The notes: a model not told the origin generated them from the letters alone. 64,000 nucleotides of DNA from Isoperla grammatica (GCA_945910005.1 OX246747.1:16252746-16316745); one strand, 5' to 3'; shown: positions 30,251 to 41,721, counted from the first letter of the stretch. A program made the numbers and translations.

Positions 30251-31609
30251 GCTGTCTCAGAAAATCATCTCGAATCTGAGAGAGATTTTCAGAGAGACGA
30301 TGCTTTCGCATTAAACGACACAAAATTCAAGAAACTTTTCAGAATGGCTAAGCAATTGGCTGGCAATCTTATTGAAACTCTTCAAAATGTTATGCCCCGA
30401 CAACGACGTAGATCGGCCATTGATGTAAGGACTTTGGTATGTCAATTTATTAAAACATTTAATGAAGCATACGTTAAAGAAACCACTAGACAAAAGTAGA
30501 TGTAATGCACAGTAAGCTTTTTCAAAAAATATTAAAATACCCAAATAAATAATACTGTTGAATAATGTATGCAAAATCATGGGTCAAAATTAACTTTTTT
30601 CTCGCTAGACCCGGGGGAATGTACTTTCAACCCCTGTATTAACTCCGTGCAGACATTTGTATGGGTGTTTAGGAATCGTGGGATGTGTCAATGTAAGAGT
30701 AATTAGTCGTAATTGACTTTATTTATGCGAGTTATATTATATTTTAACTAACTTAACATGCATCTATTTAGGTTTTAGCAAGCGGAGAATACCAAACTGG
30801 CATTGGCCAAGATGTCAATCTGGCGGTTGCCCAACCAACTGTTAGCCGCGCAGTATCTGCAATAACAAGTGCTATTAATGAGCACTTATACGAACAATGG
30901 GTGAAATTCCCAATAAATAATGTGGCACCCATTAAAGCAAGGTAGGACTATACTCACTTAAATGTCGTAGGTCAATAATCAAAAGACAAGATAGGCCTAT
31001 ATAATTTATATTAATTACAATACTAGCTGTGGCATTGTTGAAAGGGGGGCTCAACAAGCCAAACTGACCGAAATTGAACCGACCAATGAAATTTGCTATT
31101 AAAAGTGTTTATGTGAATGTATGTAGTTATATTATTACACCAAACAATGTTTTTAACTGGGTTCATATCCTCGACAGATTCACCAATCATTCCACAAGGG
31201 GAAATATTTTATTATTTATTCAAACAATGTTATTCTGTACACCATTTATTTATTTTTATGAAACATTTCCTAACTACTTGTGTAGCCTAATGAAATGTGG
31301 TTTTCAATAATTCATTCAAACATGAAAGTAACTCTAAATGTGCTTATGTTTATTAGGGCTATTTAAGGAAATAAACTTGCAATAAATAATACAATTCCCC
31401 TTTTTCAACTGAAAAACAATTCCTTAAGGAATCCATTTACAATTACTTTAACATTTTGCAGATTTCAACATGACTTCCATTTTCCCGGAATAATTGGGGC
31501 AATTGATTGCACGCATGTAGCAATCGTTGCACCCACAGCCAATTACGATCAGTACCCGGAGCATATATATGTAAACAGGAAACATTATCACTCAATTAAT
31601 GTTCAACTG
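30251..31609 (+). pseudogene. Harbinger (HARBI1-like) transposase A, partial gene
   Basis: Three exons fit: about 30251-30436, 30772-30941 and 31462-31609, with GTATGT, GTAGGA and GTAAAA donors, consistent phases (0,2,0) and about 167 codons. The N-terminal part has the basic helical lead (FKKLFRMAKQLAGNLIETLQ), then an HTH-like stretch (VNLAVAQPTVSRAVSAIT). The third exon has GIIGAIDCTHVAI, carrying the first catalytic Asp of the DDE_Tnp_4 domain. Later catalytic residues are missing. The next exon is not found, and a tRNA-headed repeat lies just downstream. The start codon is uncertain; an in-frame TAG lies at 30248. PIF/Harbinger transposases cut and paste DNA with a 3-bp target duplication. 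Confidence 0.75.
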
Positions 31610-31735
31610 GTAAAAACTTAGTGCTAATTTAGTGATGTAATTGAACCTCGTTCAACTGATCTAGCGGTGGTGGAACGATACGAGCTGAACCAGCGTCGTG
31701 AACTCGAGTTCAGTTGAACCTTCAGTTTTTTAGGT

Positions 31736-31808
31736 GGCTCGTTGGTCCAGTGGTTAGCATCCCTGCTTCCAATGCAGAAGGTCCCGGGTTCAAATCCCGC
31801 TTCAGGCA
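31736..31808 (+). tRNA. tRNA-like sequence, anticodon CCA by position; probable SINE head
   Basis: TGGTCCAGTGG is a good A box and GGGTTCAAATCCC a B-box-like arm. The anticodon stem is CTGC/GCAG with loop TTCCAAT, which puts CCA (Trp) in place. The acceptor stem has three mismatches, and the D, anticodon and T stems one each. With GAAGTTTTTTAACTTC after it, a tRNA-derived SINE head or a tRNA pseudogene fits better than a working tRNA. Confidence 0.5.
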
Positions 31809-31809
31809 G

Positions 31810-32305
31810 AAGTTTTTTAACTTCTAATGTGGATTCAATTCCATTACTTCTTGGCTTAGGAATAAGTAAACGGTGACTTTGGAGCCGTCCTAGCAACGAA
31901 GCACTCAATAAATTCAAAGTTGTTCTGAATCGGCCTTGTTGATTCTGGCATTTGTCCGCAGGTGTTCGCACTGTCCAATCACTGATTCATATGTTTCGTA
32001 TTTGAAATATCGATCTTTGATTGGTTATCGCTCACTCGTCGATGGTGTTCGAAGCATACAGGGTTGGTTTAGTCACTTTAAATTAAAGTCCCCCACTGCA
32101 AATCAGTTTAGTTACTGAGTGGGTAGACTCTAAATGTGAATTTATTTTATTTTATTTAAAATGAAAAGAAGAGGGCGAGAAAAGCTGTGGTAGGTTCGCT
32201 TCCGTATTTTTGGTATGATATGGTACCGTTATATTTTGTGGTTTAACCTTTCTACGTCAACAAAAAAGACCCCATAGATAGTTGAGACCGTGGCGAGGTT
32301 ATGCT
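31810..32305. other. No clear gene
   Basis: Part of this may be the body of the tRNA-headed repeat. From 32120 the sequence is AT-rich. Confidence 0.4.
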
Positions 32306-32797
32306 TTATGCTTTGCGTTGGTTTGCCATAGAAATGGTGTTTGTTTCACCCCCCGTAGGAGGAGACGGAAGGAGACGAAGAAAGATCCTAGTTACCGGTA
32401 TGAAAAGGCCCTCGTTCCTTCGGCAAGACGGAAGAAGAAACGTGAAGCTGGACAAGGTTTCGGCTACGTCAAGACCAAGCTGGCCATCGTTATTCCGCCC
32501 AGTTATCAAGAGTGCCCGAGAGGCCGAGACAAGAACTGTATGGTACCCGCCACACGAAATGTCAATGATGGCCTCGGTGAGGTTGGTCATGCGGGTGAAT
32601 GAGGTTTGCTGGTTTGTATGACCAAGTCCTAAGTGGCCAAACTTGTTGTATCCACACACCCACACCTCACCGCCGTCGGCAAGAACCACCGTGTGCAGAC
32701 AAGTAGCAACTATCTTGATGGGCGGCAGACCGGCAACCAGGACGGGTGGGTGGGCTTTTTTGATGTGACCGAGGCCAAGCTGACCTTGATCATTCAT
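32306..32797 (-). pseudogene. RCC1-repeat ORF, 163 codons
   Basis: The frame begins at ATG 32797, two codons after an in-frame TGA, and ends at TAA near 32306. It has RCC1-type repeats: NDQGQLGLGH near residues 2-11, VWVCGYNKFGHLGLGH near 46-61 and LITGRNNDGQLGL near 97-109. HTVVL and HTVLVS strands lie between. That is about two and a half blades of a seven-blade propeller, followed by an unrelated basic end. RCC1 propellers act in Ran exchange, ubiquitin ligases and other scaffolds, and no partner domain is present to choose. Truncation at both ends suggests a single exon or a gene fragment. Confidence 0.65.
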
Positions 32798-33025
32798 CCC
32801 TCATGAATATAACTCACCCTTGTCAGTTAGGAACTTGGTGTATAGGTGTATAGCATGGTGTATAGCACTTTCTGCTTCGCACCCTCACCTCTGATCCGAG
32901 GCTTCTTCACCATATTGCCGCCACTCAGGTTACGACAATACAAGCACTAATTAATTATCTGTGACACAAGCAATAAAAACACATTACTTGTACTATTTTC
33001 TAGCATCTTAAGTCATTGATAGGTA
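32798..33025. other. No clear feature
   Basis: Two short GGTGTATAG words are repeated near 32838-32860. Nothing else is supportable. Confidence 0.4.
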
Positions 33026-33240
33026 GACAATCATGACAATGAAGCTCAAGGGAAAATGCACGAACCATTTTTGGGGGCGGGCGCAGAGACAAACATGAGC
33101 AATGAAGACAATCATGACAATGAAGCTCAAGGGAAAATGCACGAACCATTTTTGGGGGCGGGCGCAGAGACAAACATGAGCAATGAAGACAATCATGAAC
33201 AATGAAGACAATCATGACAATGAAGCTCAAGGGAAAATGC
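33026..33240 (+). repeat. 81-bp tandem repeat
   Basis: GACAATCATGACAATGAAGC starts at 33026 and 33107, and a longer form at 33188, giving a period of 81 bp, about two and a half units. The minus-strand frames that stay open through it are shadows of the period. Confidence 0.85.
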
Positions 33241-33359
33241 AAGAACCCCTCCTCCCCTCCCCACAGGGTGTTCCCTCCTACTCTTTCGAACCATCTGGCT
33301 TGTAATAAGTATGTCAGGATTTTTGTGTCCTCTTCCTTAGTGTAGGCCTACTTGCTCCG

Positions 33360-33428
33360 TCTGCAATGAAATGGATGCCGGCATAGCTCCAGGAATCATC
33401 AAAGCAAACAAACCTGCCCACCTCGATT
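33360..33428 (-). mobile_element. SINE body fragment
   Basis: GCCGGCATAGCTCCAGGAAT through AAACCTGCCCACCTCGAT matches the 5' part of the AATC-tailed SINE. Tail and outer end are missing. Confidence 0.7.
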
Positions 33429-33529
33429 AGTAAATGAGGAACTCTTAACACAAATATATAAACAATATATACCAATAAATAAAACAAATAAATATAAACT
33501 AATTTATAAATATAAATGTAACTCCATAT

Positions 33530-33665
33530 ATTTATATCCAACTGATGTTGGACAGTTGGAGTTCGAAGCCCGGACGATAGGGACCACAAGGTTCTTGAAA
33601 CGTCGGCAATAATGTGGTCGCGGTAGGACGTGGCGGACTAACCCGCCAATATTTAAATTTTATTA
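33530..33665 (+). repeat. Dispersed repeat with TTGAAACGTCGGC core, copy 2
   Basis: It aligns with 13640-13815. The stem upstream of GAAAC here is AGGGACC with GGTTCTT, different bases that still pair. CGTC and GACG flank the next 30 bases in both copies. Confidence 0.45.
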
Positions 33666-33823
33666 ACACACATATGTATTTGTACTAGCATAGGTTGGTA
33701 ATAAAGAAGCATAATAAATATTTATCAATTTAATATTATTAAAATTATATATATATATATATATTACCATCTTCCTAGAAATGAAAAATGCTTCACTTTG
33801 ATACCACACATGATATGCTTTAG

Positions 33824-34028
33824 ATTGATTGATTAATTGGGCTAAACGTCTCATATTTATGCAACGATTGCTAATCGAGACGATGAGCGGGTGATAATGA
33901 AGATGAGAAAGATGATAATGAAGAATAAAGCCACATCCGAATCAGATCCATTGTACGTCGCGTGAGTCGTCATACGGAAGTCCAGCAAGGGAGGGCAGGG
34001 CCAAGTGGGAGGAGAAATATTCAATGGG
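33824..34028 (-). mobile_element. SINE copy 10, right end missing
   Basis: Tail, hairpin and the CCAGCAAGGGAGGGCAGG body are present up to ATTCAATGGG. The rest is absent and LINE coding sequence begins at once. The same breakpoint (ATTCAATGGG) is seen in the copy at 54801-55007. Confidence 0.85.
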
Positions 34029-34605
34029 CGCCATTATGATGCGGGCAAACATGATGCCTACCAAAGGCACCCTAGCACGTGCTGGGTTTCTCACCGAGGG
34101 CACTTTTTGCCGGAGGTGTGGCCCAGCCAGTCACATAGAGACACTGGCTCACGTGCTTGGCAAGTGCACGAGTAAGCGGACTCGCATCATAAGGCGGCAC
34201 GACCAAGCGAGAGATTTTATCTTGGATCGCACCTTGGCGACAGGGGGCTGGATCTGTGCAAAGGAACAACCCTTCGTCCTAAAAGGGGAAGTCCGGCGGC
34301 CAGACCTAGTTTTCCTCTGTAAAGAAACCAACAAAGTCATCGTTGCAGACGTCACTGTGCGATTCGAGGAGGGCAAATGGGAGAACAGAGCGCGAGCAAA
34401 GAAGAAAGAAAAGTACGAAACGAACATTGAAGTTATCGAGGAGTAAATGTCCGGGATTTCTGGAAGTCGGGGCTGCCTTCCCAAGAAGACGAAGCAGTGG
34501 TTGACCCAACTTGGGCTCACCACCAGCGAAATGGGCACGATCTGCGCTAACATCTTGCGATCGTCCCTGGAAATCGCCGGGCACTTCTTTGATAATACCT
34601 GAAGG
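34029..34605 (+). pseudogene. RLE-type LINE, endonuclease end
   Basis: The frame from the SINE edge carries CRRC...HIETLAHVLGKC, the CCHC zinc knuckle before the endonuclease. RRPDLVFLCKETNKVIVADV follows, with the PD..D core of a restriction-like endonuclease. A TAA at 34444-34446 interrupts the frame. In the same frame it then reads on (GISGSRGCLPKK...) to TGA at about 34603. This is the C-terminus of an R2/R4/NeSL-type LINE. No reverse transcriptase lies upstream; the left part is cut at the SINE. Confidence 0.8.
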
Positions 34606-34879
34606 GAACAAGATCCCCTTAAAAAGAGCCCCGCAGTCCACCGCCGGGCGGATGTTTTAGGTTTGACCCATGTCCTCTAAGGGAAAGATATTTCGATAAA
34701 GAAATAAGGAATCCAACAGGCAGACGAGCCTGGGCTAGTCCCGACTACGGGTAACATAGGAAGAACGGGCTGGCGACAGCCACTATCTAGCTTTGTACGC
34801 TCGCACCCAGGAGCTGTATCGTAAGGCGCCATCTAAGCTTACGGAGCACTTGATAAACGGGACATTAGGTCATTAAGAT
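34606..34879 (+). other. Likely 3' UTR of the RLE-LINE piece
   Basis: Non-coding sequence between the endonuclease end and the start of a second LINE fragment. No poly(A) or target duplication was found, so the exact element end is not known. Confidence 0.35.
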
Positions 34880-36354
34880 GGTCAGGCGGGTTTCCCCCCG
34901 GACTCGTCCATTCGCTCCGCGTACTCTGCGCTTTGGGGTTCTGAGGGCCCTATTCCCGCCCCCTTTGCCCTTCACAATTCTCCTTCTGCGGCCGGCTTGG
35001 ACGGATTGCGTAAGTCACATCTCTTGCGAAAAGGTACGGCCGTCGTTCTCGCCTCATTCTTCAATTTTTGCTGGTGTGTGGGCTGGGTGCCAGAGGGGTG
35101 GCGAGTGAACAGGACTACTCTTATTCCGAAGAAGTCCGAGGATTTGTTGAATGTTGACAATTGGAGGCCAATCACGATCTCTTCCATTCTGGCTCGTATA
35201 TTCTTTGCTTGCATGGATAAACGAGTGCGTGAGTTGGTCGCCTTCAACCCTCGGCAGAAGGGTTTCGTAAATGAGAATGGGTGTCATTCGAACCTCACTA
35301 TCTTGGATGAATGTATCACCTTTGCTTAGAACGAGGGGAGTTTGGTTGTTACGCAGCTTGATGTCCGTAAGGCGTTTGACACTGTCCCCCATGAGGCGAT
35401 GTTTCAGCGCTTGCGTGCTTTGGGGGTTCCCTCGTCTATCATTAGTGTTATTCAGGCGTCTTATACCGATTGTGTCACGACCTTTTTATATTCATCTTAT
35501 ATTCGAGACCATACGGTATTTTATGATATTACATATTTTATGACATGACATATTTTGACATTTTAATCGACATATTTTGACAGCTGTTTTGTTTCCACAG
35601 ACTGAAGAAGATTTCAGAAATCAACTATGTATGGTCTCAATTCTCCAATAGTTATTTAGCTGTGTACATTTTTAATAATCTTCATACCCTATAGAAATGG
35701 TTATTAAGTGGTTAATGTCTTGCTGCTGATACTAAATTAGCTGATCAGTATGTAGTATAGTAATGCCGTAACCAGAACAAGTAGCCTACGTGAATGTTTA
35801 TCCGACGATTTGCAGGAAATTGTTTCCCCGAATTCTTCGGACATTTTCTTCTGCAGCAGGCATGCAGGGGTCAAAATGTGTCAAATGGTTGACGTTCTTA
35901 TTTTCACCTTCAGGTGGTGGACAGCTTCTTTGAGGAGCTGGGCATGGAACTGTCCATTGCCAAGTGCCACTCTTTCTCTATCACTAGCACTGGGAAGACC
36001 TGGATACACGGTGATCCGGCCCTTCAGTGTCAGTGTTCGCTGTGTGCCGCCGGAAGGGTGTATCGAGTATCTGGGGGGGGGGGGGGGGAGCCTTTCATCT
36101 TTTAATGGGATGAGTTATCGTCGTGGGGTGGATGCTGTTTTGGCCTCTGTGGATCGTTTCTCCTCTTTAAAGCTTAAGCCAACGCCAAAGCTAACATTGC
36201 TTACGACGTACTACCTTCCCCACTTTACGCACATCCTATCCTTTTCGCTGCCGTCGCAAAACCAGTTACGGGAGGTCGATGGGGCTGTAAAGAGGGTGGT
36301 GAAGGGTTTCCAACACCTTCCTTCCCAGACTCCGGATGGGTTGCTGTACGCGCG
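34880..36354 (+). pseudogene. RLE-type LINE, reverse-transcriptase fragment with internal gap
   Basis: From about 34980 the frame shows the RT start (SAAGLDG), NWRPITISSILARIF, NPRQKGFVNENGC and QLDVRKAFDTVPHEA, with a TAG at about 35329. Near 35485 RT homology stops. About 425 bp of unrelated AT-rich sequence follows, and LINE coding resumes near 35912 (VVDSFFEELGMELSIAKCHS), past where the YADD catalytic motif should lie. So the segment with GVKQG and YADD was replaced. Coding continues with a G run and a frame change to about 36354, then ends abruptly at Harbinger B. The order endonuclease then RT means two pieces from different copies. Confidence 0.75.
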
Positions 36355-36569
36355 CCAATGCAATATGACCGCATACGGGCTCACAACATAAGTGATACAC
36401 TGCTGTTCCACACTACTAGGCTCAAAAGGGCTTTGTTTGAACAACTGCTCGAAGAACTGAGGCCCACAATCGAAAGGAGGACAAATCGCCACAACGCTAT
36501 TCCTGCAGATACGCAGCTTCTGGTTGCTCTTGGGTTTTATGCGAGTGGTGGCTTCCAGTGGATATCAGG

Positions 36570-37289
36570 TACAATGTATGGCATGTACGTATGTATAACC
36601 ATACTTTTAAGACTCATACAGGTCTATGAGTAGGTAGGTATTTTAATGCTCAGAAAGTTACTATCCATCGACACTTGGCAGTAGACCGGGATAGGTTTTC
36701 CAGTTCAATATATGTTCATTAACATAGTATTTTGTGATAGGATGGGCCTAACTTTTCAATGCATGAGTTAGGCCTACTAAACATAGAACTTTTGTCTGCC
36801 TACCTACATGATAGGCCTAATTGTTTGGAACTTAGGGTTGAGAGGACTTTTATTAAAATACTTGCACTACAAGTGTAAGATTGACGAAGGTTAAGTGTAG
36901 ACTAAATAAGGTCAGACCTATTTAGGCATAGTCTACAAACATCAACCATCTATAGTTTTGCATTGCATTAGCATTCTGTAATCTGTAAGCCCATTCCCTA
37001 CTTGATTAATATGGCGGGACTCTGTTAAACGAATAATCTGGATTGATGGAGGCCCAAGCTACTTGTTTTAAAACATTATTTTGAATACCCTTGGGCTATG
37101 GCTTACATTTCACACTTGATTTCATTTCATTTCTCAATTATTTTTTCTTGTTCTTGATTTTTATTTTATAAAGTAGGCCTACAGTAGTACGTTTTGTTTT
37201 TGTTGTTATTGTTATTTATGTTTTAATTATATATTGCATAGCCTACTTTTATTTTAGGTCCTTCTTTGTAAATCAGTTTTCATAACTGA
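36570..37289. other. Intron of Harbinger B, AT-rich
   Basis: Non-coding, with several AGGCCTA words (36773, 36822, 37176). Nothing else is supportable before the first intronic SINE. Confidence 0.5.
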
Positions 37290-37592
37290 TAGATTGATAT
37301 TTGGGCTTAACGTCTCATATTTTTGCAACGAGGCTAATCGAGACAATGAGTGGGTGAAATATGAAGATGAAAAAGGGGGCTGTTTGGAGGAAAGGGGCAA
37401 GTAGGAGGGAGCGTAAGGAAAGAAGAAAGGGGAGGAAAGGGGATTAGGGTGTGGACTGCACTTCGTCTGACTTCTCCTCCTCGACCAGTACGGCTAGGGT
37501 GGCCCTACCAGAAGCATACGCTTCCGCCGGCATAGCTCTCGGGATCAACAAAGCACGCAAACCTGCCCACCACGATAAGGTCCATGGGCAGG
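37290..37592 (-). mobile_element. SINE copy 11, 15-bp TSD
   Basis: AGTTTTCATAACTGA lies at 37275-37289 and 37593-37607. Short body type, in the intron of Harbinger B. Confidence 0.92.
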
Positions 37593-37730
37593 AGTTTTCA
37601 TAACTGAATAGGATAGATAAAAAATAAATAAATAACCAAACTATTATTATTAGGTAGGTAGGCCTAGTATTAGGAACACAATTTAGTGTAGCCTATACAA
37701 AAAATGTAGCATGGCTCGTTTGTTTTTATT

Positions 37731-38021
37731 GATTATTGGGCTTAACGTCTCATTTTTTGCAACGAGGCTAATCGAGACAATGAGTGGGTGATCTATGAAA
37801 ATGAAATTGGGGGGGAAAAGGGCAAATAGGAGGGCAGGGAGAAAAAGGGAAGGGGAGGCAAGGGGATTGGGGTGTGGACTGCACTTCGTCTGACTTCTCC
37901 TCCTCGACCAGTCCGGCTAGAGTGGCCCTACCATAAGCATACGCTTCCGCCGGCATAGCTCCAGGAATCATCAAAGCGCACAAACCTGCCCACCACGATA
38001 AGGTAGCAGTCCCTGGGCAGG
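37731..38021 (-). mobile_element. SINE copy 12, 11-bp TSD
   Basis: CATGGCTCGTT lies at 37710-37720 and 38022-38032. Short body type. Confidence 0.88.
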
Positions 38022-38033
38022 CATGGCTCGTTC

Positions 38034-38603
38034 GTAAATTTTTAAACTTTTTTCCAATACTAGTTGCCAAGTAAAGTCGAAATGTTTAAGGACTTGCGAG
38101 CCAAAGATCTGCTTGGATAGAAAATCCTTCATATGGGAAATTAAATTAATAAATTGTTTATGTTTGTTGATAAAGTTACAAATTGAAAAACATAAATTAA
38201 CACTCCCTTCACAAATGTACATATTAGGTAAGCATAGTAGGGTAGTAGTACATAATTAAGTACAAATTTATAAAAATGTAAGTCAGGCCTTGCCTGAAAG
38301 GGTCTTAATAAAATAGAATATCACGTTCTAATTTTGAAGTCTGATTCATAATCTACTAATAAAATAAGTCCATTGAAAGAGATTTCAAACATTTGTACAC
38401 AGTACAAATGTATATGGCCTCTCTATCCATAGGCCTAGTTAAAATTAACTATTCAACTATAGGCCCCTACTATTCAAACTATTTCGTGGTTTCAAATGTG
38501 GAAATTTGAATTTGGCTTAGATGAAACAATAGAGGCTAACATGTAAATTGATGTTATTTTGGAAACAAAGCAATACGTACTACTGTATTGTATGCTACCT
38601 CCA
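38034..38603. other. Intron of Harbinger B, no feature
   Basis: AT-rich sequence without repeats or frames I can support. Confidence 0.5.
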
Positions 38604-39262
38604 TGCTTGATATTTGGGCTAAACGTCTTATATTTTTGCAACTAGGCTAATCAAGACGATGAGTGGGTGATAATGAAGATAAAATTGGGGGCTCTTTGGA
38701 GGAAAGGGGCAAGTAGGAGGGCGCGTGAGGAAAAGAGAAAGGGGAGGAAGTTAGTTAGTTAGTTATTTGGGCTTAACGTCTCATATTTTTGCAACGAGGC
38801 TAATCGAGACCATGAGTGGGTGATAGATAAAGATGAAAAAAGGGGCTGTTTGGAGGAATGGGGCAAGTAGGAGGGCGGGGTGGAAAATGGGAAGGGGGAG
38901 GAAAAGGGAAGGGGGGAGGTTGTGGACTGCATTTCGTCTGACTTCTCCTCCTCGACCAGTCCAGCTAGGGTGGCCCTACCAGAAGCATACGCTTCCGCCG
39001 GCATAGCTCCAGGAATCATCAAAGCGCACAAACCTGCCCACCACGATAAGGTAGCAGTCCCTGGGCAGGGGAAAGGGGAGGAAAAGAGAAAGCGGAGGAA
39101 AGGGGATTGGGGTGTGAACTGCACTTCGTCTCACTTCTCCTCCTCGATCAGTCCAGCTAGGGTGGCCCTACCAGAAGCATACGCTTCCGCCGGCATAGCT
39201 CTCGGGATCAACAAAGCACACAAACCTGCCCACCGCGATAAGGTTAGCAGTCCCTGGGCAGG
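38604..39262 (-). mobile_element. SINE copy 13 with SINE copy 14 nested in it, 20-bp TSD
   Basis: TGTATTGTATGCTACCTCCA flanks the whole at 38584-38603 and 39263-39282. Copy 14 (about 38749-39068) sits inside the G-rich body, between two AAAGGGGAGGAA-type words. Confidence 0.9.
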
Positions 39263-39282
39263 TGTATTGTATGCTACCTCCA

Positions 39283-40411
39283 ATTTCCAATGGTTGATGT
39301 TAATTTTTTTATTGGATTGATATAATATTTCTAGGTAGTACCTCACTACATATTTTAATGTTCTTATTTTTATAATCAGTCCTGGTACCGGGGTAAGACT
39401 ACTGTATAATAAAACATTGTTTTAAATTTAAAATCAACGTTTTTTACAGGATCTTGATATATGCAGCTAATGATAGCTCGCTAGTGCAGCAGGTAATGCC
39501 ACTAAAAAGTAAAAATGCACAATTAAGACTAGAGCACATAGCTCTTTAATATAACAGTCATACACACTACAAAGTAACTGTTATGTTGTGTTACTGGTCT
39601 GGTATGAATAAGTAGACTTGTTTGTACCAGTGTCTCCTAGGAAAGTAGAAAATTTTAAACAGAGAATGATTAGCTTATGTAGTACTAGTTATGTAAATGA
39701 AAGTAGATTCTATAGTGTAGACCATACATTTTAGTAAACAAAAGAAATTAGAAAACATCTTTTCTCTAGCCACTGATTTCCATTTTGTTCTGTTATGTCA
39801 CCACTGTATTAGTGTGCTTATGTTAAATCATCTGTATGGATAGTGTTCTTCTGTCAGAGAGATATGATAGGAGGTTAACTGTAATAAAAAGCATATATTT
39901 AGGTAGTCATATTACTATTTTTGATTTTATAATTTTATATTTTAATTACATTTAGGGCTTAAGCTCACTTCAGGTATTATAGAATTTTCAAATGAGTTTG
40001 ATAGGGTTTTTAACAAACATTCCCTATGTTGCGGTATTTACTTTTTACATTCTGATATTGCATGTACCGTATGTAGCCTATTTTTAATATGCCTATAGAT
40101 CCAATCCGTCTCTTACAAATACATTTATTTGAAAAGTTATTTTATAATTTGTTTGTTAGGCGTATACTGTTAAATCGGACAAGGTGTACACAGTTATATA
40201 ATTACTTAATGATTATTGAATATACTGTATTATGGATGCAAACAACTGCAATAGTAACATTTTAAAATAACTATTCATGGTACTACGTCCACACATAGTA
40301 GTGATCAAGGTTCAAGTTTGTGGACCCTTAAACACTGCATACATGTGGTTTACAACAATACTTTCTTATAGACTACCATCATATAATCAACTTTATCTGA
40401 TTTTTACACAG
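39283..40411. other. Intron of Harbinger B, AT-rich
   Basis: Nothing supportable apart from AT-rich sequence. The acceptor of exon 2 closes it. Confidence 0.5.
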
Positions 40412-40782
40412 CTCGTCACACGATGTCGCAGGCAGCTACCAGCAAAATTATTAAAACCGTAACTGATGCCCTGGTTGAACTAGCTCCCAGAGTTATCCGG
40501 TTCCCCATGACTCTGGAAGAGCAAGCCAGGGTCAAGGTAGATTTTTACAACTTGGGTCAGTTCCCCAATGTATTAGGAGCCATTGACGGCACGCACGTTA
40601 ATATACGGCGGCCCCCTAGGGAACGCCAGGAGCAGCACGTTAACAGGCACCAGAGGTTCAGCATGAATGGCATGGCTGTCTGCGATGCAAACCTAAAGTT
40701 CCTCAATGTCTATGCAGACTTTCCAGGCTCCAACCATGATGCCCATATCTGGGCACAAAGCCAGCTATTTGCACTATTTCAG

Positions 40783-41158
40783 ATTGATTAATGGGGCTTA
40801 ACGTCTCATATTTATGCAACGATGGCTAATCGAGACGATGAGCGGGTGATAATGAAGATGAGAAAGATGATAATGAAGAATAAAGCCACATCCGAATCAT
40901 ATCCATTGTACGTCGCGTAAGTCGTCACACGGGAGTCCAGCAAGGGAGGGCAGGGCCAAGTGGGAGGAGAAATATTCAATGGGACAGTGGGGGGGAAAGG
41001 GGATTGGGGTGTGGACTGCACTTCGTCTGACTTCTCCTCCTCGACCAGTCCGGCTTGGGTGGCCCTACCAGAAGCATACGCTTCCGCCGGCATAGCTCTC
41101 GGGATCAACAAAGCACGCAAACCTGCCCACCACGATAAGGTGGCAGTCCCTGGGCAGG
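40783..41158 (-). mobile_element. SINE copy 15 in Harbinger B exon, 13-bp TSD
   Basis: TGCACTATTTCAG lies at 40770-40782 and 41159-41171. Full-length long type. It disrupts the transposase reading frame. Confidence 0.95.
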
Positions 41159-41490
41159 TGCACTATTTCAGAATGGTACAATTGTGGGTGGCTGGTTATA
41201 AGGTAGGTCTTAGAAGTATATAATATGTACTGCATAATATTAATAATAATAATAATAAAATTAATAATAATATCAAATATTGTTGATGCATTGTAACGTT
41301 ACATTTCTCCCGCATTTGTTGAAATAATTCCTGGTCGCAAAAGCACACAACATATAAAATAGGCTAGTTACAACAATAGACCAAAACATTTGTTATTTAT
41401 TTAAATTTTAAACAAATAATACTAATCAGCATAGCTTCCTTCCGTAGCTTTCGTAAGCTATAAAGAATTGCGAGGTCACAAGGCTAATAG

Positions 41491-41638
41491 GATTAGATAG
41501 ATTAGATATTTGGGCGTAACGTCTCATATTTTTGCAACGAGGCTAATCGAGACAATGAGTGGGTGATCTATGAAAATGAAATAGGGGGGGAAAAGGGCAA
41601 ATAGGATTGATTGACAGATTGATATTTGGGCTTAACGC
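41491..41638 (-). mobile_element. SINE copies 16 and 17, truncated
   Basis: A tail with a short part of the body (41491-41604) is followed by a second bare tail (41605-41638). Confidence 0.75.
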
Positions 41639-41721
41639 ATATTTAACTCCAAACAATTGCGAATAGGTGTCTATAAAAGATTGTGTATTTATTCTACTGC
41701 TACCGGTATATACTATCTTTA

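Larger units (their letters stand above)
36358..41213 (+). pseudogene. Harbinger (HARBI1-like) transposase B, intron 3.84 kb, split by a SINE
   Basis: Exon 36358-36568 has LFEQLLEELRPTIERRTNRH and QLLVALGFYASGGFQWIS. A GTACAA donor and an acceptor at 40410-40411 (TTTTTACACAG) bound the intron. Phase 1 matches, and the join gives SARHTMSQAATSKIIKTVTD, the expected HTH region. Exon 2 (40412-40782) has GAIDGTHVNIRRP with the first catalytic Asp and PGSNHDAHIW with the second. SINE copy 15 interrupts at 40783, and the reading resumes as FQNGTIVGGWL and then TAA where GWLLGDS is usual. So the gene is dead by both insertion and stop. The left end joins the LINE fragment with no upstream exon visible. 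Confidence 0.8.

Noticed and set aside
31736..31808. Functional tRNA-Trp
   Set aside because: Six stem mismatches, including three in the acceptor stem. It is listed only as a tRNA-like SINE head.
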